A stretch of DNA of 64,000 bases, from positions 1-64,000 of the forward strand of contig JANLZB010000019.1 in assembly GCA_031366005.1 (NCBI GenBank), written 5' to 3'. The notes under the pieces were generated by a model, which made no database searches, was not told the DNA's origin, and worked only from the letters and a program-made list of their open reading frames with translations. Source of the stretch: JANLUX01 sp031366005. GTDB lineage: Bacteria > Bacteroidota > Bacteroidia > AKYH767-A > OLB10. Below are positions 1-7,694 of this stretch, piece after piece. Numbering within the stretch: position 1 is the first letter of the stretch; each line of letters opens with the position of its first letter. Both the position numbers and the translations under genes were made by a program.

Positions 1-30
1 GTCATGCTGAGGCACGAAGCATCTCTACAG
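1..30. repeat. half-copy of a dispersed REP-like element
   Basis: The first 30 bases resemble one arm of the hairpin repeat at 6933-6991: both share GAGGCA(T/C)GAAGC followed by an ATCT end and a CAT/GTCAT start. Only one arm is visible here, because the window begins inside or next to it. The reading frame of the following lipoprotein gene runs straight through it. Confidence 0.55.
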
Positions 31-341
31 TTCTACTTGCAATTGCTTTATTATTTACTTCCTGTCACAAAAAAACATCCACTGCTACAATTCAAACAGC
101 TGAAGAATTACGCAATCTGAATTACATTCCTGCTAAAGTTGTTTTACAAACTGAGTTAGCCGGATGTGGTTATATGCTCGCATTGGAAGATGGAAAAATG
201 CTGGAACCTTTAAACCTGAATGATACCTTAAAACAAAACAACTTAAGACTTTGGATTAAATATCATGTTGAGAAAAGTACAATGAGTGTTTGTATGATGG
301 GGACTATTGTTAAAATAGAGGATGCAAAATTTTTAAGATGA
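3..341 (+). CDS. partial lipoprotein, function unknown
   Basis: An open frame enters from the left edge and stops with TGA at 339-341, giving about 112 visible residues. The visible N-terminal part has a hydrophobic stretch (VLLAIALLFTSC) ending in a lipobox-like cysteine followed by HKK, so the product is probably an exported lipoprotein. The rest is a small beta-rich domain containing LAGCGYMLALEDGKMLEPLN and a short C-terminal VKIEDAKFLR. No ATG lies in frame in the window before the signal sequence; the frame passes through a repeat arm at 1-30, so the true start is upstream or has been altered by the repeat. The stop overlaps the fmt start by four bases (ATGA), which suggests translational coupling. 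The family is not recognised. Confidence 0.6.
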   Translation, partial: HAEARSISTVLLAIALLFTSCHKKTSTATIQTAEELRNLNYIPAKVVLQTELAGCGYMLALEDGKMLEPLNLNDTLKQNNLRLWIKYHVEKSTMSVCMMGTIVKIEDAKFLR

Positions 342-1291
342 AAATTATTTTTATTGGCACTCCTTCTTTTGCAGTTGAATCACTCAGAATCTTAGTAGAT
401 AACGGATATGATATTGTAGGTGTTATCACTGCGCCTGATAGACCTGCAGGACGTGGACAACTGCTGCATCAATCTGAAGTAAAAAAATACGCTTTGGAAA
501 AAGGATTGCACATCATGCAGCCTTTGAAATTAAAAGATGAAAATTTTCTTGAAGAAGTCAGATCGCTAAAAGCGGATTTACAAATTGTAGTTGCATTCAG
601 GATGATGCCAGATGCATTATGGAACATGCCTCCGCTCGGAACATTTAATTTACATGCTTCCCTTTTGCCGCAATACCGTGGTGCTGCTCCAATCAATCGT
701 GCAATCATGAATGGAGAAACCGAAACGGGTGTCACTACATTTTTTCTCAAACATGAAATTGATACAGGAAATATTTTGCTTCAGGAAAAAATTACCATTG
801 GTGAAAATGAAACTGCAGGTGAATTACATGACCGATTAATGATGACAGGTGCTAATCTTGTTTTAAAAACTGTTCAGCTGATTGAATCAGGAAAGTATCA
901 GCCAAAAGAACAGGAGAAATTAATTGCTGATCCAAAAGAATTAAAACATGCTCCCAAATTATTTAAAGAAGATTGCAGAATTGATTTCAGTAAAAACGTT
1001 TTGACATTACATAACCAGGTGAGAGGTTTATCTCCACATCCAACTGCATTTTTTGAAATACAAAAAAGCAACGGAGAAATTTTAACTGTTAAAGTTTTCA
1101 AATCTACTTATGAAGAAACACCTGTTGTACTGAGTCATGCATTATTTACAGATCATAAAAATATTTTAAAGATCAGTGCGAAAGATGGATTTTTGAATTT
1201 ACTGGAAGTACAATTACCCGGAAAAAAAAGAATGAAAGCGGATGAGTTGTTAAGAGGATTTAAGTTTGAAGCGGATTGGAAGGTGGTTTGA
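338..1291 (+). CDS. fmt: methionyl-tRNA formyltransferase
   Basis: Formylates the initiator Met-tRNA using 10-formyl-tetrahydrofolate, in the cytoplasm. At 317 residues it has the family's usual length. The N-terminal Rossmann-like formyltransferase domain (about 1-185) starts MKIIFIGTPSFAV and holds the conserved SLLPQYRGAAP loop at 108-118, with the catalytic N104, H106 and D142 expected for the family. The C-terminal OB-like tRNA-binding domain (about 205-317) includes the HNQVRGLSPHP segment. The ATG overlaps the stop of the preceding lipoprotein gene by four bases, so the two are probably co-translated. No def gene is adjacent. Assignment is firm. Confidence 0.96.
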   Translation: MKIIFIGTPSFAVESLRILVDNGYDIVGVITAPDRPAGRGQLLHQSEVKKYALEKGLHIMQPLKLKDENFLEEVRSLKADLQIVVAFRMMPDALWNMPPLGTFNLHASLLPQYRGAAPINRAIMNGETETGVTTFFLKHEIDTGNILLQEKITIGENETAGELHDRLMMTGANLVLKTVQLIESGKYQPKEQEKLIADPKELKHAPKLFKEDCRIDFSKNVLTLHNQVRGLSPHPTAFFEIQKSNGEILTVKVFKSTYEETPVVLSHALFTDHKNILKISAKDGFLNLLEVQLPGKKRMKADELLRGFKFEADWKVV

Positions 1292-1373
1292 GAAGAATCT
1301 TAAATTCTGCTGAATAAAATTTTGCCAGCGATCAGTGCAAGATGGGAATAATTGATATTAATGAACTAAGAAA

Positions 1374-1540
1374 ACGCAGATTTACTGATGGCAAAGATTG
1401 TTAATAGAACAGATTATTGCCTACGGCATGATTGACCGTTTCGATATTAAAAATTAGATCACATTTTTTGTAAAACAATGTAGCAATATATTTTTCTGAT
1501 CAATCTCCAAATAAATCTGTTCCCATCAGTAAATCTGTGT
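1374..1540. repeat. imperfect long inverted repeat between fmt and the SAM hydrolase gene
   Basis: The 254-bp gap after fmt holds two arms facing each other: a left arm at 1374-1418 (CGCAGATTTACTGATGG, then a 15-base insertion, then GAACAGATTATT) and a right arm at 1509-1540 that is its reverse complement without the insertion. A related element with arms reading CGCAGATTATTAGATTGG lies at 27823-28022. No coding potential is seen in the gap. Confidence 0.6.
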
Positions 1541-1545
1541 CCACT

Positions 1546-2319
1546 TTACTGAAAATCAATCCTGATCGTATCGTTTTGTTTCAATCCTAACAGCCGTGAA
1601 GCATTACCGTGATTGATGGCAATCTCTAATAAATCAGAAGTATTAAACAAAGCAATGATGCATCCCTGCTCTGCTTCATCATAACGCTTATTAAGTGAAT
1701 TAACCGTGTACTGTTGTCTGCGTGCATTAATTTCAAACTTTCGTTGCTTACGTTGCGACTCAAATAAATCTCGGCTTATATTGGTAATTGCATTTCCAAA
1801 TTCATCAATATAAACAACAGTTCCTCTTATCACATCCTCTTCAATCACAGGACGGAAAATTGTTTTCTCAACAAACTCAGCCGGTCGCGAACCTAATTCA
1901 TAAATATTATTTCCATTGATCACATGCTCTGCAGCTTTCACAATCGTGGAAGTATCATAAGCAGCAAATGCATTTTCCGATGGAGGCAGCACAACTATAT
2001 CAACAGGTTTTTCTTCAAACACCAATGAAAAAAAACCATCATTCATACCGATGAAATAATGTCCGTTACGTTTAATGAGTAATAATTCTGAAATTTTTTC
2101 TGTAAAAGAACCCACACCCACAATATGAATGGTGCCATTTGGAAATGAACCATACGCATTCTTAAAAATAAAAGCACCTTGAGCAATATTATTTCCTTCC
2201 ACCAAATGAGTGATGTCAACAATAGAAGCTGAAGGCGAAATATTTAACAACGAACCTTTAAGCGCAGCTACATGAAAATCTTTTAATCCCCAATCGGTGG
2301 TAAGCGTAATTATTGACAT
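1546..2319 (-). CDS. SAM hydrolase (SAM-hydroxide adenosyltransferase, DUF62 family)
   Basis: Member of the fluorinase/chlorinase-related family whose ordinary members split S-adenosylmethionine into adenosine and methionine with water or hydroxide. The family marks visible are LTTDWGLKDFHVAALKG near the N-terminus, VGVGSF and FIGMNDGFFS in the middle, DEFGNAITNIS and a C-terminal INHGNASRLLGL block. The length (257 residues from the chosen start) fits the hydrolases. A longer frame would begin at 2328 with TTG, but that codon lies within the promoter core at 2326-2333; the ATG at 2319 giving MSIITLTTDWG is the better start. The biological role of these enzymes is poorly known; halogenase activity is not suggested. 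Transcribed divergently from the DUF721 gene. Confidence 0.88.
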   Translation of the reverse strand: MSIITLTTDWGLKDFHVAALKGSLLNISPSASIVDITHLVEGNNIAQGAFIFKNAYGSFPNGTIHIVGVGSFTEKISELLLIKRNGHYFIGMNDGFFSLVFEEKPVDIVVLPPSENAFAAYDTSTIVKAAEHVINGNNIYELGSRPAEFVEKTIFRPVIEEDVIRGTVVYIDEFGNAITNISRDLFESQRKQRKFEINARRQQYTVNSLNKRYDEAEQGCIIALFNTSDLLEIAINHGNASRLLGLKQNDTIRIDFQ

Positions 2320-2325
2320 GGCGTT

Positions 2326-2333
2326 CAAAAATA
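2326..2333 (-). promoter_or_regulatory. TAnnTTTG promoter core, almost leaderless
   Basis: Minus-strand TATTTTTG matches the Bacteroidota -7 consensus TAnnTTTG. Only six bases separate it from the ATG at 2319, so the transcript would start at or almost at the start codon. No clear -33 TTTG is seen. Confidence 0.5.
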
Positions 2334-2382
2334 AACATTAACAAAATAGAGCAGGAACTTTAAAAATGCTGACCTTAGCACC

Positions 2383-2673
2383 ATGCGAAATACCAATGCA
2401 CATTCGTTGAAAGAAGTTATTAATGAGCTCATTGATGCTTATCATTTGAGAGGTAAACTTTCGGAGGCACGTATTCGCGAAGCATGGGAACAAATGATGG
2501 GTGCTGCTATTGCCAAACGCACCAATGCTATTTATTTAAAAGATAAAGTTTTAACAGTTCAGCTGAATTCTTCCGTTTTGAGAGATGAACTTTCCTATAA
2601 GCGTCATGATATTGTTTCTGCATTGAATAAACTTTTGGAAAATGATGCGGTGAAAGAAATTGTTTTCAGGTAA
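2383..2673 (+). CDS. DUF721 / DciA-like protein
   Basis: A 96-residue protein of the DUF721 (DciA) family. DciA proteins are known in many bacteria as ancestral loaders of the replicative helicase DnaB; in Bacteroidota the DUF721 protein is often encoded near recF, but no recF is seen here. Family features visible are the N-terminal LKEVINELIDAYHLRGKLSE helix region, the WEQMMGAAIAKRT segment (about 35-47) and the KDKVLTVQLNSSVLRDEL strand-helix (about 53-70) near the end. It covers the family domain and little else. A degenerate promoter core (TGACCTTAG) ends four bases before the ATG. The helicase-loading role is inferred from the family. Confidence 0.82.
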   Translation: MRNTNAHSLKEVINELIDAYHLRGKLSEARIREAWEQMMGAAIAKRTNAIYLKDKVLTVQLNSSVLRDELSYKRHDIVSALNKLLENDAVKEIVFR

Positions 2674-2687
2674 GAAAAATTTAAACC

Positions 2688-3593
2688 TTAATTAACTTTT
2701 CTGATACGTAATTTTTTTTCCAACGGAACTTCTTTCTGTTGTTTCTCGCGGTCATTTCTTGGTTGAATATTTTTTTGCAATAACCAAAAACCTTTTTCAT
2801 ATTTTAATCCATCATAGCTCATATCAGGTCCGTAAAGACTAAACATTCCTTTTGCTTCCGGTCGTAGGTCAGATGGCGATAAGTGATCAAATACAATTCT
2901 ATTATCACCTTCCTCATATTTAAGTGACATGGTGGTTTGTGCGTTGTATTCAAATACGATTCGTGTTTTGGTTTTTCCGGCAGCTTTAAAAATGGATGAA
3001 CCAAATTGAATTTTTCCATTATTCAAAGTCAACACATCAATAATTTTTTTCGTGGTTTGAAAATTATTTCCCTGCCAGCCTAACAGCGTGTAATAAACTT
3101 TGTTGTTGAATTTATGCTGAAGAATTTTGTAGTAGAGCGCTCCGTACCAATTATCCTGATTAAGCTTCATAAACTCTGCTGAATCGGTGGTCCATTTTTT
3201 TTCGTTTAAAGGAAATGTATTTACCTGTTTAATTTTTTTATCGTTAACCTGAACAAAACCAAAATAACGGTATTCATTTCCATGTTGTAATGGAAGTATC
3301 CAGTTATAAATACGTATTTTTTTATCCGGTGACTGAAGCACTGCAAGTGTTTTTATGCTGTCAAATGAATAATTGAACGAGACTTCGTTTTTCAACAAAG
3401 AATCAATTATAAAATAAAATCTTTCATTGTACAACATACGAATGGTATCATTACTTCCCTTTAAAATACTGTCACCGGATTGTTTGAGCTCTTTGGTTAG
3501 TGATGAATCAAGGTTAATTGATGATTGAGAAAAAACATTTTGATTAATTATAAAAAAAACGAAAAATAAAAATTTTATGAATAATTTTTTCAT
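2688..3593 (-). CDS. conserved secreted Bacteroidota protein of unknown function
   Basis: A 301-residue protein with a clear signal peptide: lysines, a hydrophobic core FIKFLFFVFFIINQNVFS, then a likely cleavage before QSS. The mature part contains RIYNWILPLQHGNEYRYFGF, NWYGALYYKILQ and YTLLGWQGNNF, aromatic-rich blocks that I recognise from uncharacterised Bacteroidota proteins but cannot tie to a function. The C-terminus is basic (KKLRIRKVN). No T9SS sorting domain or lipobox is present, so it is probably periplasmic. The gene converges on DUF721 with a 14-base gap and has its own promoter core at 3607-3614. Confidence 0.72.
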   Translation of the reverse strand: MKKLFIKFLFFVFFIINQNVFSQSSINLDSSLTKELKQSGDSILKGSNDTIRMLYNERFYFIIDSLLKNEVSFNYSFDSIKTLAVLQSPDKKIRIYNWILPLQHGNEYRYFGFVQVNDKKIKQVNTFPLNEKKWTTDSAEFMKLNQDNWYGALYYKILQHKFNNKVYYTLLGWQGNNFQTTKKIIDVLTLNNGKIQFGSSIFKAAGKTKTRIVFEYNAQTTMSLKYEEGDNRIVFDHLSPSDLRPEAKGMFSLYGPDMSYDGLKYEKGFWLLQKNIQPRNDREKQQKEVPLEKKLRIRKVN

Positions 3594-3606
3594 TGTGAAT
3601 GAAACG

Positions 3607-3614
3607 CAAAACTA
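3607..3614 (-). promoter_or_regulatory. TAnnTTTG promoter core for the secreted protein gene
   Basis: Minus-strand TAGTTTTG lies 13 bases before the ATG at 3593 and fits the Bacteroidota -7 element. Confidence 0.45.
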
Positions 3615-3652
3615 AGAGAAGAAATTATCTTTAATTCTCAAACTCTATAAAT

Positions 3653-3684
3653 AAAAAAATCCGCTCTGTTAAGAACGGATTTTA
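3653..3684 (-). terminator. intrinsic terminator of the ferredoxin gene
   Basis: On the minus strand AAATCCG-TTCT, loop TAAC, AGA-GCGGATT is followed by a run of seven Ts. It sits about 20 bases beyond the ferredoxin stop codon and so should end that transcript. Confidence 0.75.
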
Positions 3685-3702
3685 AAAATTAATTTTTAAT
3701 TT

Positions 3703-4050
3703 TCAAACGTGCATTGCTTCTTTCTTTGCAAGCAATGTTTCTTTGCTTTCGCGATAATTTTCATCATCCACACAGCAATCAACAGGACAAACAGCCGCAC
3801 ATTGTGGTTCATCATGAAAACCTACACACTCCGTACATTTATCTGAAACAATATAATAAGTATCCATTGATTTTGGAGGCTGAGGAGTATTAGCATCTAC
3901 TTCTGTACCATCCAATTTGTGAAACATTCCTTTCACATTTGTGCCATCAGAGAAACGCCATTCAGCTCCACCTTCATAAATTGCGTTATTGGGACACTCA
4001 GGTTCGCAGGCTCCGCAGTTAATGCATTCATCTGTAATTTTTATTGCCAT
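3703..4050 (-). CDS. 2[4Fe-4S] ferredoxin, Chromatium-type
   Basis: A 115-residue soluble electron carrier with two four-iron cluster sites. The first motif uses C9, C12, C15 and C19 (CINCGACEPECP). The second has C72 and C75, then an eight-residue insertion before C84, followed by C88 and by C92/C93; this widened CxxC-x8-C spacing is typical of the Chromatium (Alvin-type) ferredoxins. A linker of about 50 residues between the clusters and a charged C-terminus complete it. It is divergent from a LuxC-like acyl-CoA reductase across an 88-bp gap, so it might serve that enzyme or a neighbouring pathway, but this is inference. A hairpin terminator follows. Confidence 0.93.
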   Translation of the reverse strand: MAIKITDECINCGACEPECPNNAIYEGGAEWRFSDGTNVKGMFHKLDGTEVDANTPQPPKSMDTYYIVSDKCTECVGFHDEPQCAAVCPVDCCVDDENYRESKETLLAKKEAMHV

Positions 4051-4138
4051 AATACTTGGTTGTTTGTTCTAATTTTGACCACTATTTTAATAAAATTTCA
4101 AAGCTGAAATTTCAGCAGGTCAAAAATAAACTTTCTGA

Positions 4139-5179
4139 ATGGAATTACAAGAACGGATAAAAGCATTTGTACAATTAGGTACACTTTTAAGAAATCAGTC
4201 TTCAGTCCACAGTCGGCAGTCGGCAGTCATAAAAGCTTATCAGCATAATCAATGGTTTACACCCGATTCAATCCAATTAGCGTTAACCAATATTAGTAGC
4301 TCACTTACCGATGAAAAACTAAATCACTGGCTTGATAAATATGAATTATCTGGAAATAAAAACCAGACACCAAAAAATATCGGGGTTATTATGGCAGGTA
4401 ATATTCCTTTGGTGGGATTTCATGATGCGCTTTGTGTTTTAATGTCTGGAAATAATCTGGTTGCAAAACTTTCAAAAGCTGATGCAGTGCTTCTTCCTTT
4501 TTTAATGGATTTGTTAATTGCTATTGAACCATCTTTTAAACCGCAGATACAATTTGTGGAGAGATTAGAAAAACCAGATGCCGTTATTGCTACCGGTAGC
4601 AATAATTCTGCACGGTATTTTGAATATTATTTTGGAAAATATCCCCACATCATTCGCAAAAACAGAAACTCTGCAGCCATCATTACAGGTGATGAAACAA
4701 CTGAGGAGTTAAAACATTTAGGTCAGAACATATTTACTTATTTTGGATTAGGATGCAGAAATGTATCAAAGTTATATGTGCCCGCAAGATATGATTTTGA
4801 TCAGTTTTATAAATCCATTGAATCTTTTTCCACCGTGATGGAGCATAATAAATACATGAATAACTATGATTACAATCATGCGGTTTATCTTTTGAACAAA
4901 GAACCTTTTCTCACCAATAATTTTTTAATTATCCGCGAAAGCGCTGCCCTGGCAACGCCCGTAAGTGTATTGAATTATGAATATTACAGTACACTTGCCG
5001 ATCTGGAAAGAAAATTGAAACAGGCAGAAGATCAATTACAATGTGTGACTGTTGCAGGCAATCCGTGGAAAAATATTTCAATAAAAACTATTCCTTTTGG
5101 CACTTCGCAAAATCCACCATTGGATGAGTATGCTGACGGAATTGACACCATGAAGTTCTTAGTCACTTTATCTTCATAA
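4139..5179 (+). CDS. LuxC-like acyl-CoA reductase family protein
   Basis: A 346-residue protein of the LuxC (acyl-CoA/acyl-protein reductase) branch of the aldehyde dehydrogenase superfamily, which reduces activated fatty acids to aldehydes with NADPH. Visible marks are the nucleotide-binding-type segment KNIGVIMAGNIPLVGFHD (about 79-96), VIATGSNNSARYFEYYF, and the catalytic cysteine C206 in YFGLGCRNVSKLYVP. It is shorter than LuxC (about 480 residues), as is usual for the Bacteroidota homologues. Residues 21-31 (SSVHSRQSAVI) are encoded by a CAGTC-rich simple repeat that looks inserted. The actual substrate is not known; nothing in the window encodes a luciferase. Confidence 0.8.
   Translation: MELQERIKAFVQLGTLLRNQSSVHSRQSAVIKAYQHNQWFTPDSIQLALTNISSSLTDEKLNHWLDKYELSGNKNQTPKNIGVIMAGNIPLVGFHDALCVLMSGNNLVAKLSKADAVLLPFLMDLLIAIEPSFKPQIQFVERLEKPDAVIATGSNNSARYFEYYFGKYPHIIRKNRNSAAIITGDETTEELKHLGQNIFTYFGLGCRNVSKLYVPARYDFDQFYKSIESFSTVMEHNKYMNNYDYNHAVYLLNKEPFLTNNFLIIRESAALATPVSVLNYEYYSTLADLERKLKQAEDQLQCVTVAGNPWKNISIKTIPFGTSQNPPLDEYADGIDTMKFLVTLSS
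4196..4230. repeat. CAGTC-type simple repeat inside a coding sequence
   Basis: Four to five near-repeats of (T/G)CAGTC occur in a row (CAGTC-TTCAGTC-CACAGTC-GGCAGTC-GGCAGTC). Similar runs are common between genes in Bacteroidota; here the run is read in frame as part of the acyl-CoA reductase. Confidence 0.6.
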
Positions 5180-5217
5180 GATTGCACCATTAATATTTTC
5201 CCGAATTAAATCTTTTC

Positions 5218-5225
5218 TAACTTCG
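5218..5225 (+). promoter_or_regulatory. candidate promoter core for the receiver-GDH gene
   Basis: TAACTTCG fits the relaxed TAnnTT(T/C)G core and lies 23 bases before the ATG at 5249. No convincing -33 element is seen, so this is tentative. Confidence 0.35.
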
Positions 5226-5248
5226 CGACCCATATAAACAAGCACAAT

Positions 5249-6919
5249 ATGTCTATTACGACCATTTCAAAAAAGTCAAAAAGCTCAAAACAGGCGGGGG
5301 ATCATAAATCAAATTTAATTTACATAATTGAAGATAATGTTTTACAGCGCGAATTGCTGAAAGACCACCTGGAAAGCAAATTCAGCGGATTTGAAATTCA
5401 GGCTTTTGAAACCGGTGAGAAATGCATAGCAGCGCTTGGATCCAACAAACCCTTAATAGCATTTATTGATTACCATTTAAACTCCGTACATAAAAAAGCG
5501 ATGGACGGTGTTCAGGTAATGCGAAAATTAAAAGTTTTGATACCAAAATGTGAATGTGTAATGATATCAGACGATAATAAATTAGAATTTATTGAAAATA
5601 CATTGAACAAAGGAAATTACAGCTTTATAAAAAAGAACGATAAGGCAATGAATCATCTTTCAGCTGCAGTGATTGATACTACCAATCCATTTGAATCAAT
5701 GATTCAGCGATTTGATGTGGCAGCAAAAATTTTAGGTCTTGAACCTGATGTTTATGAAATAATGAAGAATCCCTCTAAGCTGATAGAGGTAAATCTTCCT
5801 ATTAAAATGGATAACGGACACATTCAGGTTTTTGAGGGTTATCGTGTAATTCATAGCACAGCACTCGGACCAAGTAAAGGCGGAATTCGTTATTCAACAG
5901 CTGTTGATGCTGACGAAGTAAAAGCACTTGCTGCATGGATGACCTGGAAATGTGCCATTGCTGATATTCCTTATGGTGGAGCAAAAGGAGGAATTAATTG
6001 TGAGCCGTCTAAAATGTCGGTAGGAGAATTAGAACGTTTAACGCGTGCTTACACTGCTGCCATGTCAGATATTTTTGGTGTTGATAAAGATATTCCTGCA
6101 CCTGATATGAATACCGGTCCTCGTGAAATGGCGTGGATAGTGGATGAATTCAGCAAGCTCAAAGGAGGATTTACTCCGGGTATTGTAACGGGCAAACCAT
6201 TATTTCTTGGTGGATCATTAGGACGTGTGGAAGCAACCGGGCGTGGTGTAATGACATCTGCACTTGAAGCAATGGCCAAGATGAAAATGAAACCTGAAAA
6301 GTGCAAGGCAGCTGTTCAGGGTTTTGGTAACGTTGGTTCTATCTCTGCAAAACATTTTGAAGCACAGGGAATAAAAATCGTTGGCATCTCTGATCACACC
6401 GGAGCATTTTATAATGCTAAAGGAATTGATATTGCAAAAGCAATGGCTTATCAGTCACAAAACAAAGGATTGCTGAAAGGATTTAAGGGAGGAGAATTAA
6501 TTACCAATGAAGAACTTCTTGAACTCAGTGTTGAACTGCTTGCACCATGCGCTACCGAAAACCAACTCACCGCTGCTAATGCAGGAAGAATTAAAGCAAG
6601 ATTAATTGTAGAAGGTGCAAATGGGCCTACTACCGCTGGTGCGGATGAGATATTGCATGAAAAAGGTGTGATTGTGATTCCTGATATTCTGGCAAACGGT
6701 GGTGGTGTTACAGTTTCTTATTTCGAATGGGTTCAGAACCGCACTGGATATTATTATTCAGAAGATGAGATAAACAAAAGAGCTGACCGCTGGATGCGCC
6801 AGGCTTTTCAAAATGTGTGGAATGTATCACAGGTTCATAAAGTAAGTATGCGCATAGCTGCTTATATATTTGCCCTTGAAAAAGTGGCAACAGCTATTCG
6901 CTCACGTGGAGCATTTTAA
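5249..6919 (+). CDS. receiver-domain / glutamate dehydrogenase fusion
   Basis: A single 556-residue frame joins two domains. Residues about 22-142 read as a response-regulator receiver: acidic pair E28-D29, probable phospho-acceptor D74 in AFIDYHL, S107 in VMISDDN and lysine K128 in FIKKND. Residues about 145-556 are a complete Glu/Leu/Phe/Val dehydrogenase of normal size (about 410 residues): substrate lysine K210 in GPSKGGIRY, catalytic K246 in PYGGAKGG, D286 in PAPDMNTG and the dinucleotide loop GFGNVG at 358-363. It should interconvert glutamate and 2-oxoglutarate (or a related amino acid) with NAD(P). No stop or start codon separates the parts. Phosphorylation-controlled catalysis is an attractive inference but unproved; no cognate kinase is adjacent. 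Confidence 0.9.
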   Translation: MSITTISKKSKSSKQAGDHKSNLIYIIEDNVLQRELLKDHLESKFSGFEIQAFETGEKCIAALGSNKPLIAFIDYHLNSVHKKAMDGVQVMRKLKVLIPKCECVMISDDNKLEFIENTLNKGNYSFIKKNDKAMNHLSAAVIDTTNPFESMIQRFDVAAKILGLEPDVYEIMKNPSKLIEVNLPIKMDNGHIQVFEGYRVIHSTALGPSKGGIRYSTAVDADEVKALAAWMTWKCAIADIPYGGAKGGINCEPSKMSVGELERLTRAYTAAMSDIFGVDKDIPAPDMNTGPREMAWIVDEFSKLKGGFTPGIVTGKPLFLGGSLGRVEATGRGVMTSALEAMAKMKMKPEKCKAAVQGFGNVGSISAKHFEAQGIKIVGISDHTGAFYNAKGIDIAKAMAYQSQNKGLLKGFKGGELITNEELLELSVELLAPCATENQLTAANAGRIKARLIVEGANGPTTAGADEILHEKGVIVIPDILANGGGVTVSYFEWVQNRTGYYYSEDEINKRADRWMRQAFQNVWNVSQVHKVSMRIAAYIFALEKVATAIRSRGAF

Positions 6920-6932
6920 TCAACAATACCGA

Positions 6933-6991
6933 CATTGCGAGGCATGAAGCAATCTGTAGCCTTGCTTGAGATTGCTTCATGCCTCGTAATG
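6933..6991. repeat. REP-like hairpin element
   Basis: Two 23-base arms (6933-6955 and 6969-6991) are reverse complements with one mismatch, separated by 13 bases; each contains GAGGCATGAAGCAATCT. A half-copy is at 1-30. It occupies the gap between the GDH fusion and psd and lacks a T-tract, so it is a dispersed repeat rather than a simple terminator. Confidence 0.8.
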
Positions 6992-7022
6992 ACGAAAAAT
7001 ATTTATAATTTATAAAACAAAA

Positions 7023-7682
7023 ATGACCATCCATCGCGAAGGCTATACTATTTTAAGTGTTACAGCACTCATCATAGTAATAGTAAATTTCATTTCTTAT
7101 TATTTTTTTGAAGAGAACGTTGAACTCTTAACCACAGTGCTTGTATTGTCAGGATTATTTTTTGTATTAATACTGCAGTTTTTTCGCTATCCCACACGTA
7201 ACCAAACTGCCAATGAAAAATATGTAGTTGCCCCCTGCGATGGGAAGGTGGTGGTGATTGAACAAACAGAAGAGAAAGAATATTTTAAAGACAACCGGAT
7301 GCAAATCAGCATTTTTATGTCCCCGGTAAATGTGCATGTCAACTGGTATCCCATCTCAGGCAAGGTTGCATATTTACGTTATCACGAGGGAAAATACCTG
7401 GTGGCATGGCATCCTAAATCAAGCACTGATAATGAACGTACAACCATCGTAATTGAAAAGGACAATAAAATTGCAGTGCTTGTGCGACAGATTGCCGGTG
7501 CATTGGCTAAAAGGATTGTTTATTATCCGAGAGAAGGAGATATGATAAGGCAGGGCGCTGAATTAGGTTTTATAAAATTCGGTTCGCGTGTAGATGTTTT
7601 TTTACCGCTTGGAACCAAAATAAATGTGAAGCTGGGACAGAAAACTGTTGGCGGTGTAACGGTGTTGGCTGAACTCACCTAA
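7023..7682 (+). CDS. psd: phosphatidylserine decarboxylase, short form
   Basis: Makes phosphatidylethanolamine from phosphatidylserine at the inner membrane. At 219 residues it belongs to the short, pyruvoyl-dependent class. Two N-terminal membrane segments (about 9-29 and 35-54) precede the catalytic part, which has APCDGKV with D73, FMSPVNVHVNWYP with H105, and the FGSRVDVFLPLG block; self-cleavage at G187-S188 should give the pyruvoyl group on the small alpha chain. The partner pssA is not in the window. It follows the GDH fusion after a 100-bp gap holding a hairpin repeat, so co-transcription is uncertain. Confidence 0.94.
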   Translation: MTIHREGYTILSVTALIIVIVNFISYYFFEENVELLTTVLVLSGLFFVLILQFFRYPTRNQTANEKYVVAPCDGKVVVIEQTEEKEYFKDNRMQISIFMSPVNVHVNWYPISGKVAYLRYHEGKYLVAWHPKSSTDNERTTIVIEKDNKIAVLVRQIAGALAKRIVYYPREGDMIRQGAELGFIKFGSRVDVFLPLGTKINVKLGQKTVGGVTVLAELT

Positions 7683-7694
7683 GAATTTTTTCTA

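Noticed and set aside
469..750. Open frames on the opposite strand of fmt and of several other genes (for example 6049-6306, 12577-12873, 22233-22466 and 55054-55539).
   Set aside because: Each lies wholly inside a gene with clear family motifs, has no start signal or domain, and reads as the antisense of conserved sequence.
1546..2319. Possible fluorinase or chlorinase.
   Set aside because: No halogen-site loop evidence; the general SAM hydrolase reading fits length and context.
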